Part shown: piece after piece, positions 8,529 through 16,673 of the stretch
Layout: every line of letters begins with the position of its first letter
Numbering within the stretch: the stretch's first letter is position 1
Assembly (NCBI RefSeq): GCF_016908275.1
Contig: NZ_JAFBDN010000003.1
Span: 79,796 to 143,795 of the forward strand
Direction of reading: 5' to 3'
DNA from: Periweissella beninensis
GTDB lineage: Bacteria > Bacillota > Bacilli > Lactobacillales > Lactobacillaceae
DNA length: 64,000 nucleotides
The notes under the pieces: generated by a model
The model's input: the letters and a program-made list of their open reading frames with translations, nothing else
Database searches by the model: none
Told to the model about the DNA's origin: nothing
Program-made: the position numbers and the translations under genes

Positions 8529-8730
8529 ATGCAAATTAGCTATAACAAGTTATGGAAGCTATTAATTGACCGTGGCATGAAGAAAAAAACTGCAAGAAGC
8601 CAGTGGTGTTAGTGCTGCTTCAATTGCTAAATTAGGTCGCAATGTCAATATTACGACTGAGGTATTATTGAAAATCTGTATCGCACTTGATTGCGATATC
8701 AGTGATATTTGTGAAGTAGAAAGAAAGTAA
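8529..8730 (+). pseudogene. XRE-type transcriptional regulator, frameshifted in an A7 tract
   Basis: ATG 8529 follows a perfect AGGAGG. The frame reads MQISYNKLWKLLIDRGMKKK and then hits TAG at 8608-8610. Removing one A from the seven-A run at 8583-8589 restores LQEASGVSAASIAKLGRN followed by ITTEVLLKICIALDCDISDI, a complete YozG/Cro-type helix-turn-helix protein of about 66 residues ending at 8730. Such regulators often control restriction-modification genes. The lesion could be true decay, a phase-variable switch or a transcriptional slippage site. It sits directly between the repeat-covered promoter and the methyltransferase. Confidence 0.8.
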
Positions 8731-8743
8731 GGGGTGAATTCTC

Positions 8744-9505
8744 ATAGCAGAAGAAAATGAAATCTCATTGTTTGATGAGCAAGAATTCACGGTAGCAGCA
8801 AAACCATTTGAATTACAAGAAACAATCGAATCGGCTGAACTGATTAAATCAAAAGAACGAGTCCAAAATCATGGTGAGGTCTTTACCCCCAAATGGATGG
8901 TGCAAAAAATGCTATCCGAACCGGCGATTCAAGAGAAAATTAAAGATATTCACGCGACCTTTCTGGAACCCAGCGCGGGGGAAGGGGCGTTCTTGGTCGA
9001 GATTTTGCATCAGCGGTTAACTTATCTTGATCAGCAGGTTAGTAAGGCTAACTGGCCAAAGCAGGCAATCTGGGCGTTGATGAGTATTTATGGTATTGAA
9101 CTTTTGCAAGACAACCTTCTTAAAGCTAGGGATGCAATGCTAGAAGTGGTGATTAATCACTACCAAGCAAAGCTGCAAAAGCACCTGAGCGTCAAGACGG
9201 AATTCTATAAGGCAGCTAAGTTTGTGATTGCAACTAATATAGTCCAAGGAAATACGCTTGAGTACACTACAAACGAGGGCCAGCTGATTGAGTTTAGCCA
9301 TTGGTGGCCAAGTGATGGAAAGGTTCAACGTGAAGTTTTTACCTACAAGTCGTTATTTAACAATAGTGATATTAATGATATGGGAGCTACGGAAGGACAA
9401 CTTAGTTTGTTTGGTGAGTTAGATACAGAAATCAAAAAAGAATACGAAATGTGTGATGTGTTGAAAGTTTACAAGGAGGAACGGAAGAATGAGCGGAGAA
9501 GATAA
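8744..9505 (+). CDS. N6-adenine DNA methyltransferase, SAM-binding subunit
   Basis: The product carries the first half of a gamma-type adenine methyltransferase: motif X EVFTPKWMVQKML (about 44-56), SAM motif I FLEPSAGEGAFLVEIL (about 73-88), motif II IYGIELLQDNLLKARDAM and motif III-like VQGNTLEY. The catalytic NPPY is missing and is supplied by the next gene. GGGGTGA (8731-8737) is ideally spaced to ATA 8744, giving (M)AEENEISLFDEQ; ATA probably replaced ATG. The next possible start, TTG 8768, lacks a good RBS. Near the C-terminus QLSLF (9398-9412) matches the bacterial sliding-clamp binding consensus. It overlaps the next gene by 17 bases. Confidence 0.8.
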   Translation: MAEENEISLFDEQEFTVAAKPFELQETIESAELIKSKERVQNHGEVFTPKWMVQKMLSEPAIQEKIKDIHATFLEPSAGEGAFLVEILHQRLTYLDQQVSKANWPKQAIWALMSIYGIELLQDNLLKARDAMLEVVINHYQAKLQKHLSVKTEFYKAAKFVIATNIVQGNTLEYTTNEGQLIEFSHWWPSDGKVQREVFTYKSLFNNSDINDMGATEGQLSLFGELDTEIKKEYEMCDVLKVYKEERKNERRR

Positions 9506-10517
9506 GAAATTCAAGTTTGATGTGGTGATTGGAAATCCGCCGTATCAGGAAGAAGCGGGAGGTACGAGTTCTAGTGACAAACCTATTTATAATTATTTTA
9601 TGGATGAAGCATATAAAATAGGGGATACTGTCGAACTGATAACTCCAGGACGCTTTCTGTTTAATGCGGGTGCCACACCTAAAGCCTGGAATAGAAAAAT
9701 GCTATCTAATAAAAATGTTAAGGTTCTATATTATGAAACAGATAGCAGTAAAGTCTTTCAAAACACAGATATTAAGGGTGGAGTAGCAGTAACTATTTTT
9801 GATAGAAATCAAGATTTTGGAGAAATAGGAACGTTTACTATATTTTCTGAGTTGAATTCAATTCTAAAAAAGGCGATGCCTAGTATTAAGAAAAATGGCT
9901 CATTAACGGACATAATTTTCTCTCAAAATAAATTCAATCTTGATAAGTTGAATGCTCATTATCCTGAGTTGAAAAGAACAGATAAGAGGCTAGAGAGCAA
10001 TATCTTTAATTTGGATATTTTCACCAATGAGAAAAAGAGTTCTGATGACTTGAAAATATTGGGGGTTATTAAAAATAAGCGTGTTTACAAATTTGTAGAT
10101 AAATCATATATAGATATTGATAAAGCAAATCTATACGACTATAAAGTGCTTCTCCCAAAGTCAAACGGTAGTGGGACTTTGGGAGAAGCAGTGAGCACGC
10201 CGCTCATCGGCACGCCGCTCATCGGCTACACAAGAACATTTATAGGTGTTGGATCTTTTAAAACCAAGTTTGAGGCAAATGCCGCCCTGAAGTATGTAAA
10301 AAGTAAGTTTGCCAGAGTTATGTTAGGAGTACTAAAGGTTACGCAAGATAATAATCCAGGAAAATGGAAATATGTCCCTCTCCAAGATTTCACCGCAAAC
10401 TCCGATATTGACTGGACTAAATCCATCCCAGAAATCGATCAACAACTATACAAGAAGTACAACCTTTCTCCGGAGGAGATTGACTTCATTGAAACACATG
10501 TAAAGGAGATGGGCTAA
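9489..10517 (+). CDS. adenine DNA methyltransferase, catalytic/specificity subunit (Eco57I-like)
   Basis: The 342-residue protein begins with the catalytic motif IV: VVIGNPPYQEEAGG at about residues 12-25. It continues with ELITPGRFLFNAG and a long specificity region of the Eco57I/TaqI-type methylase family, ending in KVTQDNNPGKWKYVPLQDFT and a helical tail. It has its own strong RBS (AAGGAGG at 9474-9480), so the split from the motif I gene appears to be real organisation and not a frameshift. Together the two chains would form one adenine methylase protecting host DNA. A 16-bp inverted repeat and a 15-bp tandem repeat lie inside the gene at 10147-10225. Confidence 0.82.
   Translation: MSGEDKKFKFDVVIGNPPYQEEAGGTSSSDKPIYNYFMDEAYKIGDTVELITPGRFLFNAGATPKAWNRKMLSNKNVKVLYYETDSSKVFQNTDIKGGVAVTIFDRNQDFGEIGTFTIFSELNSILKKAMPSIKKNGSLTDIIFSQNKFNLDKLNAHYPELKRTDKRLESNIFNLDIFTNEKKSSDDLKILGVIKNKRVYKFVDKSYIDIDKANLYDYKVLLPKSNGSGTLGEAVSTPLIGTPLIGYTRTFIGVGSFKTKFEANAALKYVKSKFARVMLGVLKVTQDNNPGKWKYVPLQDFTANSDIDWTKSIPEIDQQLYKKYNLSPEEIDFIETHVKEMG
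10147..10190 (+). repeat. perfect 16-bp inverted repeat inside the methylase specificity region
   Basis: TGCTTCTCCCAAAGTC (10147-10162) and its exact reverse complement (10175-10190) flank a 12-base loop. They encode part of VLLPKSNGSGTLGEA. A perfect 16-bp stem inside coding sequence is unexpected, and there is no T-run. Confidence 0.85.
10196..10225 (+). repeat. 15-bp tandem repeat, two perfect copies (TPLIG twice)
   Basis: CACGCCGCTCATCGG is repeated exactly at 10196-10210 and 10211-10225. It is in frame and gives STPLIGTPLIGY. GC content is far above the surrounding gene. I believe the family normally has a similar STPxIGxPLIG motif, so the repeat may be ancestral. Confidence 0.85.
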
Positions 10518-10518
10518 T

Positions 10519-13500
10519 ATGAATGCACCAACAATTAAATCATTCAAAAAGATCATCCCCATGATTTATGCCTATAACACGCCTAATGATATTTCTCATC
10601 TGGGTTGGACGAAGATTGGCTATACCGACCACCAATCTGTCGAAGACCGAATTAGGCAACAAACCCATACTGCGGATGTCAAAGCTGAAATTCTCTGGAA
10701 AGGTAACGCCCGCTATCAAGATGGCTCAGATGAGACTTTTACCGATCATGATTTTCACTATTACTTAACCAGTAAACGCCATGTTGAACGCAAACCAAAG
10801 ACGGAGTGGTTCCACGTCGACGGCTATACTTCCCACCAGTATTTTTATAAATTTACGGAACGGGACTTTAGTGATGTTCAAGGCACCGATGGCACCCAGT
10901 ATGAATTGCGTAAGGAACAGCAACGAGCGGTAGATCAAACCATCGATTACTTCCTTAATCACGGCAATGAGTTCTTGTGGAATGCCAAGCCCCGCTTTGG
11001 GAAGACCTTAACCACTTATGATTTAGTTCGTCAGATGAACATGCAAAATGTCTTGGTAGTAACTAACCGACCAAGCATTGCTAATTCTTGGTTCGATGAC
11101 TTTGATAAGTTTATTGCATGGCAGACTAACTTCAAGTTTGTGAGTGAAACTGATGCCCTCAAGAATCGACCTGTACTTTCCAGAGATGAATTCATCGACA
11201 CGATCTCTGAGGGCAAAGAATATGGACAAATTTCCTTTGAGAGTTTGCAAGGCCTAAAAGGCTCGGTTTACTTTGGCGGTAATTACGATAAGTTGAAATG
11301 GATTAGTGACCTTGAGTGGGATTTGTTGGTAATCGACGAAGCCCATGAAGGGGTTGATACTTATAAGACGGATAAGGCTTTCGACAAAATTAAGCGGAAG
11401 TATACCTTACACTTAACAGGGACACCATTTAAAGCTTTGGCAAAGGGTAAGTTTGCCTCAGATCAAATCTATAACTGGTCGTATGCGGATGAACAGCAAG
11501 CTAAACTGGACTGGGATGAAAATCAAGAAGGTAGTAGCAATCCTTACGAAGTGATGCCCCAATTGAACATGTACACCTACCAGGTATCAGCAATGATGGC
11601 TGACGAGTTAAAGGGCAAGGTTAAACTTGATGATGGTGATCAGGTCGACCCAGCCTTTGATCTTAACGAGTTCTTCAAAACAAAGGAAAATGGTAAATTT
11701 GTTTACGATGAAGCCGTCGACCGTTTCTTGGATGCTCTGACCAAGCAAGAGAAGTATCCCTTCTCAACACCAGAGTTACGACAAGAGCTGGCGCATACTT
11801 TCTGGCTGTTAAATCGGGTCGATAGTGCCAAGGCCCTAGCTAAAAAGCTAAAGGATCACGATGTTTTTGGTGAATATGAAATTGTCTTAGCTGCCGGCGA
11901 TGGCAAGCTCGATGATGATCAGTTGAATGAAGATCAGTTGGAACAGGCTAATGAAAAGTCCTTTGATAAGGTCCAGCGTGCGATTGCAACTCACGACAAG
12001 ACGATTACGCTCAGTGTGAGGCAACTAACAACTGGGGTGACTATCAAGCCTTGGTCAGGGGTACTAATGCTTTCCAGCATGAAGAGTCCTTCGGAATACA
12101 TGCAGGCAGCTTTCCGGGCGCAAAATCCTTATATTTTCGATCGAGATGGTGAGCTGGTTCAAAAGCAAAATGCTTATGTTTTCGACTTTGACCCAACTAG
12201 AACCTTGACTATTTTTGATGAATTTGCCAACAATTTACTAGAAAAGACGGCTAATGGTAAGGGCACTGCAGAAGAGCATGAGGCCAACATTCGGCAATTA
12301 TTGAATTTCTTCCCGGTAATTGGTGAAGATGAAGATGGTAAGATGGTGGAATTAGATGCCAAACAAGTTATGTCAATTCCACGCCATCTAAAGTCTCAAG
12401 AAGTTGTTAAGCGTGGTTTCATGAGTAACTTCCTCTTTACTAATATCAGCCGAATCTTTAGTGCTCCAACTGAAGTGCGTGAGATTCTGGATGGCTTAGT
12501 GACTGCTAAGGAAGAAAAAAGCAAAAAGAGTCAGTCAGCAATTGAAGGTGCAGAAGACGTTGCTGTTAATGATCAAGGCGAAGTTGAGATTCCTAAGGAA
12601 CGTGTGATTGGCAAGTCTAAGGATCTTTTTGGCGATAAGGTTTATAGTGATATGGGACAGCAGGTTGCTGATGCCGTTACTAATACAGATCAAACAGATT
12701 TTAAGTCTGCAGCTAAGGAGATTGCTAAGCAGTTGAATGATTCTGTTGGTAAAGAAGTCGTTAATCGGGTTAGTGACGATTATGGTTTGAGCAAGTCTGA
12801 AGCTAAACGTTATCAAAAGCAAGTAGAAAAGGATACCGAGCAAGCCTTCCATCAACTTGCTGACGAACTAAATGATAAGAAGAAGTTAGCTGAAGTTGAC
12901 TACAAGCAGAAACAAGCGGCTGCACGGAGCGAAGATGAACTGCATGAGGCAGATCAGGAATATGAAGCAAGGTCGGAAGCTATCTTACAAGAGTTTACTG
13001 AGAAAGCTCGCCAGCAAGTTCAAAAGACTGTTGCTGATACGCCTGCTAATGTAATCGAACGAGTGGAAAAGCATCAAGAAGAGCAAAAGATGAAGAATGT
13101 CGAAGAGGATACGCGGGCTCACTTACGTGGCTTTTCACGGACCATTCCAAGCTTCATTATGGCTTATGGTGATGAAAACTTAACCTTGCAGAACTTTGAT
13201 GATTACACGGAAGACGATGTCTTTAAAGAAGTAACAGGGATTAGTGAAGATCAATTTCGTTTCCTTCGTGATGGTGGCGACTATGTTGACGAAGCTAGTG
13301 GTGAGAAGAAGCACTTTGATGGGCACCTCTTTGATGAAGTAGTCTTCAACGATTCCATTCAACAATTCTTGGAATTAAAGGAAAAGCTAAGCGACTACTT
13401 TAATGAAGATAACGATGAAGATATTTTTGATTATATTCCGCCGCAAAAGACCAATCAGATTTATACACCAAAAGCGGTAGTTAAGCACATGGTCGATGAT

Positions 13501-13857
13501 TTAGAAGCTAATAACCCGGGAATTTTTGCTGATCCTAATAAGACTTTTGCGGACCTTTACATGAAGTCTGGGCTCTACATTACAGAAATCGTCAAGCGCC
13601 TCTTCCAAAACGAGAAGATGAAGGAATTATTCCCGGATGACCAGGAACGCATCGAGCATATTATGAAGCATCAAGTTTATGGTCTGGCTCCAACTCGGAT
13701 CATTTACTTGATTGCAACTAATTATATTTTTGGTTTTGACGAAAGCTTAAAGAATTCAGTGCTTGGTAAATATTTCAAGCAAATTGATGCTGCCGAATAT
13801 GCGAAGAATGGAACGCTAGAAGAGGTAATTCAAAAAGAATTTGGAGGTGAGAAATAG
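10519..13857 (+). CDS. GIY-YIG nuclease / DEAD-type helicase restriction protein
   Basis: The 1112-residue protein has three visible parts. Residues 14-60 (MIYAY, WTKIGYT, VEDRIRQQ) match a T5orf172/MUG113-type GIY-YIG nuclease. Residues 135-620 form an SF2 helicase with Walker A AKPRFGKT (156-163), DEAH (273-276) and motif III LTGTPF (299-304). After a charged coiled-coil segment (about 745-880), the last 140 residues repeat the layout of a methylase N-domain (IYTPKAVVKHMVDDL, DLYMKSGLYITEIVKRLF, VYGLAPTRIIYL), but the SAM-binding motif is lost. It starts 1 nt after the methylase stop. It is most likely the translocating restriction subunit acting with the upstream methylase. Confidence 0.82.
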   Translation: MNAPTIKSFKKIIPMIYAYNTPNDISHLGWTKIGYTDHQSVEDRIRQQTHTADVKAEILWKGNARYQDGSDETFTDHDFHYYLTSKRHVERKPKTEWFHVDGYTSHQYFYKFTERDFSDVQGTDGTQYELRKEQQRAVDQTIDYFLNHGNEFLWNAKPRFGKTLTTYDLVRQMNMQNVLVVTNRPSIANSWFDDFDKFIAWQTNFKFVSETDALKNRPVLSRDEFIDTISEGKEYGQISFESLQGLKGSVYFGGNYDKLKWISDLEWDLLVIDEAHEGVDTYKTDKAFDKIKRKYTLHLTGTPFKALAKGKFASDQIYNWSYADEQQAKLDWDENQEGSSNPYEVMPQLNMYTYQVSAMMADELKGKVKLDDGDQVDPAFDLNEFFKTKENGKFVYDEAVDRFLDALTKQEKYPFSTPELRQELAHTFWLLNRVDSAKALAKKLKDHDVFGEYEIVLAAGDGKLDDDQLNEDQLEQANEKSFDKVQRAIATHDKTITLSVRQLTTGVTIKPWSGVLMLSSMKSPSEYMQAAFRAQNPYIFDRDGELVQKQNAYVFDFDPTRTLTIFDEFANNLLEKTANGKGTAEEHEANIRQLLNFFPVIGEDEDGKMVELDAKQVMSIPRHLKSQEVVKRGFMSNFLFTNISRIFSAPTEVREILDGLVTAKEEKSKKSQSAIEGAEDVAVNDQGEVEIPKERVIGKSKDLFGDKVYSDMGQQVADAVTNTDQTDFKSAAKEIAKQLNDSVGKEVVNRVSDDYGLSKSEAKRYQKQVEKDTEQAFHQLADELNDKKKLAEVDYKQKQAAARSEDELHEADQEYEARSEAILQEFTEKARQQVQKTVADTPANVIERVEKHQEEQKMKNVEEDTRAHLRGFSRTIPSFIMAYGDENLTLQNFDDYTEDDVFKEVTGISEDQFRFLRDGGDYVDEASGEKKHFDGHLFDEVVFNDSIQQFLELKEKLSDYFNEDNDEDIFDYIPPQKTNQIYTPKAVVKHMVDDLEANNPGIFADPNKTFADLYMKSGLYITEIVKRLFQNEKMKELFPDDQERIEHIMKHQVYGLAPTRIIYLIATNYIFGFDESLKNSVLGKYFKQIDAAEYAKNGTLEEVIQKEFGGEK

Positions 13858-13858
13858 G

Positions 13859-15829
13859 GTGAAAGCAGACAGTATTCATTTGTTTGACTTCCTTGAAAAT
13901 GGAAAGACCATCTTTGAAATTCCTGTTTTTCAACGAAACTACGAATGGGATGAGCAGCAATGTAGCCAGCTGTTTAAGGATCTGACCATTGCCGCTGAGG
14001 ATGATCAAGATCATTTTATTGGGGCAATTGTCTATGTTGCCGAAACGGGTCGGAAGCTGAGTCATATTTACCGAATCATTGATGGTCAACAACGGTTAAT
14101 GAGTTTAATGCTTCTTTTGAAGTCCTTAGCTGATGTAAATGACCAAGTGCGGGCAGAGATTCAAGAGCAGTATTTGACCAACAAATATCTGGAAGAAAAT
14201 AATCATCTCAAGTTGAAACCCGTTGCTCATGATATGGAAGCCTTTGAGGCCGTGATGAATGACCGACTCGATCAGTATAATGATCCTTCTAAGGTAGTCA
14301 AAAACTATCAATATTTCAAAAAGCGGATCCAACAATCCGAATTCTCAAGTACGGAACTCTATGAGGCCTTGAACCATTTCAATATGGTTTATATAGAGCT
14401 GACCAATGATGTGCAAGATGAGAATCCGCAGGTGATTTTTGAAAGTTTGAACTCGACAGGTGTATCCTTGTCTGCATCCGACTTGGTGCGTAACTTTCTA
14501 TTAATGAAGCTAGATTCAGATAAACAATCTCGCCTATACCAAGAATACTGGGTTAAAATGGAGAGAATTTTCACAACCAATACCTTTGCAGATTTCATCA
14601 GATTTTACTTAACGATGAAGATGCACAAGATGATTAATAAAGCTAAAATCTATCCGCTTTATAAAGAGTTTTACTATGGACAGGGGTTGGACTCTGAAGA
14701 AGCCCTAGCTGATCTGTATCGGTTTGCCATTTTTTATGATCAATTGATCCATGCTGAGACCGGAATTCAGGAGTTAAATTCAATTTTGCGTCATATTAAT
14801 GCCATGGACAGTCGAGTGGTTTATCCTTACTTTTTCATGATGCTGGAGATGGCTTCAACGGGTGAAGTTAGTCAGGATGATGTGGTTGAAGTTGCTCGGA
14901 TCATGGAAAGCTATCTTTTCCGACTGAAGGCATGTCAACTCCCTACTAATGGGTTAAATCGCATGGTAATTGCCTTATGTGATAAGACAAAGGCAGCTGG
15001 CGATTATCGGACAAGGTTAGTTTCATTACTGAATACTTCCTTCCCGGATGATAAAAAATTTGCAGACAGCTTGATGAATGTTAACTTGTACAGTCTACGA
15101 AATAATCTAGCTAAATTGGCATTAGTGGTTCTAGAAGAATCGCGGACTAAGGAAACCATCGACTTTGATGATGCTCAGGTTGAACACATTATGCCACAAC
15201 GGCTAAACAATGACTGGCGAATTGAACTCCCTAATGCTAACCGGATTAATGAAGAATTAGGTGGGGTAATTGGGAACCTAACGTTAACTAAATATAATCA
15301 GGAAATGGGAAATAAGGTATTCAGTGAGAAACGAGAGGTTTATCAAACATCCAATGTCAGCCTAACCAGAGAAATTGCCACTGATTATTCAGTTTGGAAT
15401 AAGGATAGCATTGTTAAACGGACGGAACAGCTTACCCAAGAATTGATTGCAATCTTCCCAAAACCAGTTGATACACTTCAAGTTGAAAGTATGACTGGCG
15501 AACATGCAATCACGGAATCGATTGATATTACTGGTAAAAAGCCAACTAGATTAACCATTAACGATGAAGATATTCCGTTAGACTCTTGGCGTAAGATGTT
15601 GATTAGTTTCATGGAGTATATTTGGCGATTAGATAGTCGTAACTATGAGAAGATTAAAGGTGACAGTTCTTTGAATAAGATGCTGTTTGCTAGTCAACGG
15701 TCGCCAGAAATATTGGATAATGGAACCAGTATTGAAACCAACTTCTCAGCTAATGTGGTTTTAGCTTTGATTTCTAAGATAGCTGAAATCTGTGATATCG
15801 CCGATAAAGTATCATATACGATTAAGTGA
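13859..15829 (+). CDS. GmrSD-like DUF262/DUF1524 nuclease
   Basis: The 656-residue protein has an N-terminal DUF262 (ParB/sulfiredoxin-like NTPase) with IPVFQRNYEW (21-30) and IIDGQQRLMSLMLL (73-86). A DUF1524 HNH nuclease follows, with VEHIMPQRLNNDW (His about 443) and GVIGNLTLTKYN. This is the GmrS-GmrD fusion architecture of type IV enzymes that cut modified, often glucosylated, phage DNA. The start is GTG 13859 behind GGAGGTGA (13843-13850), next to the helicase stop. A C-terminal extension of about 150 residues after the HNH is unassigned. It sits in one operon with a conventional methylase-helicase system. Confidence 0.85.
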   Translation: MKADSIHLFDFLENGKTIFEIPVFQRNYEWDEQQCSQLFKDLTIAAEDDQDHFIGAIVYVAETGRKLSHIYRIIDGQQRLMSLMLLLKSLADVNDQVRAEIQEQYLTNKYLEENNHLKLKPVAHDMEAFEAVMNDRLDQYNDPSKVVKNYQYFKKRIQQSEFSSTELYEALNHFNMVYIELTNDVQDENPQVIFESLNSTGVSLSASDLVRNFLLMKLDSDKQSRLYQEYWVKMERIFTTNTFADFIRFYLTMKMHKMINKAKIYPLYKEFYYGQGLDSEEALADLYRFAIFYDQLIHAETGIQELNSILRHINAMDSRVVYPYFFMMLEMASTGEVSQDDVVEVARIMESYLFRLKACQLPTNGLNRMVIALCDKTKAAGDYRTRLVSLLNTSFPDDKKFADSLMNVNLYSLRNNLAKLALVVLEESRTKETIDFDDAQVEHIMPQRLNNDWRIELPNANRINEELGGVIGNLTLTKYNQEMGNKVFSEKREVYQTSNVSLTREIATDYSVWNKDSIVKRTEQLTQELIAIFPKPVDTLQVESMTGEHAITESIDITGKKPTRLTINDEDIPLDSWRKMLISFMEYIWRLDSRNYEKIKGDSSLNKMLFASQRSPEILDNGTSIETNFSANVVLALISKIAEICDIADKVSYTIK

Positions 15830-15842
15830 GGTGCTTAGGTAT

Positions 15843-16445
15843 ATGGCTGAGATTATTGAAAAAATGACACCAGAAAAATTTGCTGATAGATTTAGTGAGT
15901 TGATGATGGATCAAAGAGTCCATAATATTTTGGTGAGGGGATACTTTGATGATGATAAAGTATTATTAACTTTCGGAATTTTAAATGATTTGCCACATTA
16001 TAAAAATGGAACATTAGTAATAGGCAATACGCGAGTTCAAGATGAAAAAATTTTTTTGGAACGTGGACTTCGTAAGACATTACCTCGTTTTAATTTAAGA
16101 GATATTTTTAAAATTTACGGATTGAATATTCAATTTACACAATGGGAAAAGAATAGGGACTTTCGATTTAATGACAATAAGGATTTTGCAATCTTTCATC
16201 CAGTCCAAACAGCGATAAGTGATATTTCAGAACGAGATAAATTTAGAAAAGTATTGGCAAACTCAAAGGCTAGAAAGAACATTTTGATAACCACCAATGA
16301 TTTCAATAATGATCCGGAAAAAATATATGATATTGTTAACGCAGTGCTAATTTTGGATACAACAGCTGTAAATGAAAAGAATAAACAAACCTATGCTACT
16401 ATAAAAGCTAATTTAGCAGCTGATGGTAAAGAAGAGCCATATTGA
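15843..16445 (+). CDS. unrecognised 200-residue protein ending the defence operon
   Basis: I do not recognise this protein. It has no signal peptide or membrane segment, and it is mixed alpha/beta. Segments such as FADRFSELMMDQRVHNILVR and VNAVLILDTTAVNEKNKQTY look like a folded cytosolic domain. It starts at ATG 15843 after GTGAGG, 13 nt behind the GmrSD-like gene, and is the last gene before the terminator at 16588. Its position suggests an accessory or partner of the DUF262/DUF1524 protein. That is inference from context only. Confidence 0.7.
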   Translation: MAEIIEKMTPEKFADRFSELMMDQRVHNILVRGYFDDDKVLLTFGILNDLPHYKNGTLVIGNTRVQDEKIFLERGLRKTLPRFNLRDIFKIYGLNIQFTQWEKNRDFRFNDNKDFAIFHPVQTAISDISERDKFRKVLANSKARKNILITTNDFNNDPEKIYDIVNAVLILDTTAVNEKNKQTYATIKANLAADGKEEPY

Positions 16446-16549
16446 GTGTGTAGTAATTTTTGCTGATTGTTTTTAGATTACGTAGCAAAAATCAAGGTAG
16501 GTTACTTGTATTTGGCACTGATGGTTAGAATATCAATGTTCAAAGAAAA

Positions 16550-16577
16550 CTAAGCAGCCTTAAAGATAGCTGCTTAG
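16550..16577 (+). terminator. hairpin just downstream of the defence operon
   Basis: CTAAGCAGC (16550-16558) pairs with GCTGCTTAG (16569-16577). There is no T-run, so by itself it is a weak terminator. It stands 10 nt before the strong hairpin at 16588. Confidence 0.5.
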
Positions 16578-16587
16578 CTACTTAGGC

Positions 16588-16639
16588 TACTAAAAGATCG
16601 TCCGCAACTGGCCAAAGTTAACGGGACGGTCTTTTAGTA
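16588..16639 (+). terminator. terminator of the defence operon
   Basis: TACTAAAAGATCGTCC (16588-16603) pairs with GGGACGGTCTTTTAGTA (16623-16639) around a 19-base loop. The T-rich distal arm and mirrored A-rich proximal arm allow termination from both sides, which matters because a minus-strand ORF ends at 16674. Confidence 0.75.
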
Positions 16640-16673
16640 TGTGCAGAATGTGGACAATAGGGTGGCATTTCCG

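Noticed and set aside
9398..9500. Frameshift joining the two methylase genes
   Set aside because: The second gene has its own AAGGAGG and ATG, and the first ends in a charged tail without similarity to the second. The two-gene arrangement therefore looks natural, not a broken single gene.
12535..12855. 106-codon minus-strand ORF inside the helicase gene
   Set aside because: It is antisense to a strong coding region, has no RBS, and is explained as a shadow of the reading frame.
13775..14092. 105-codon minus-strand ORF across the helicase/GmrSD junction
   Set aside because: It lies antisense to two well-supported genes, with no RBS or domain.
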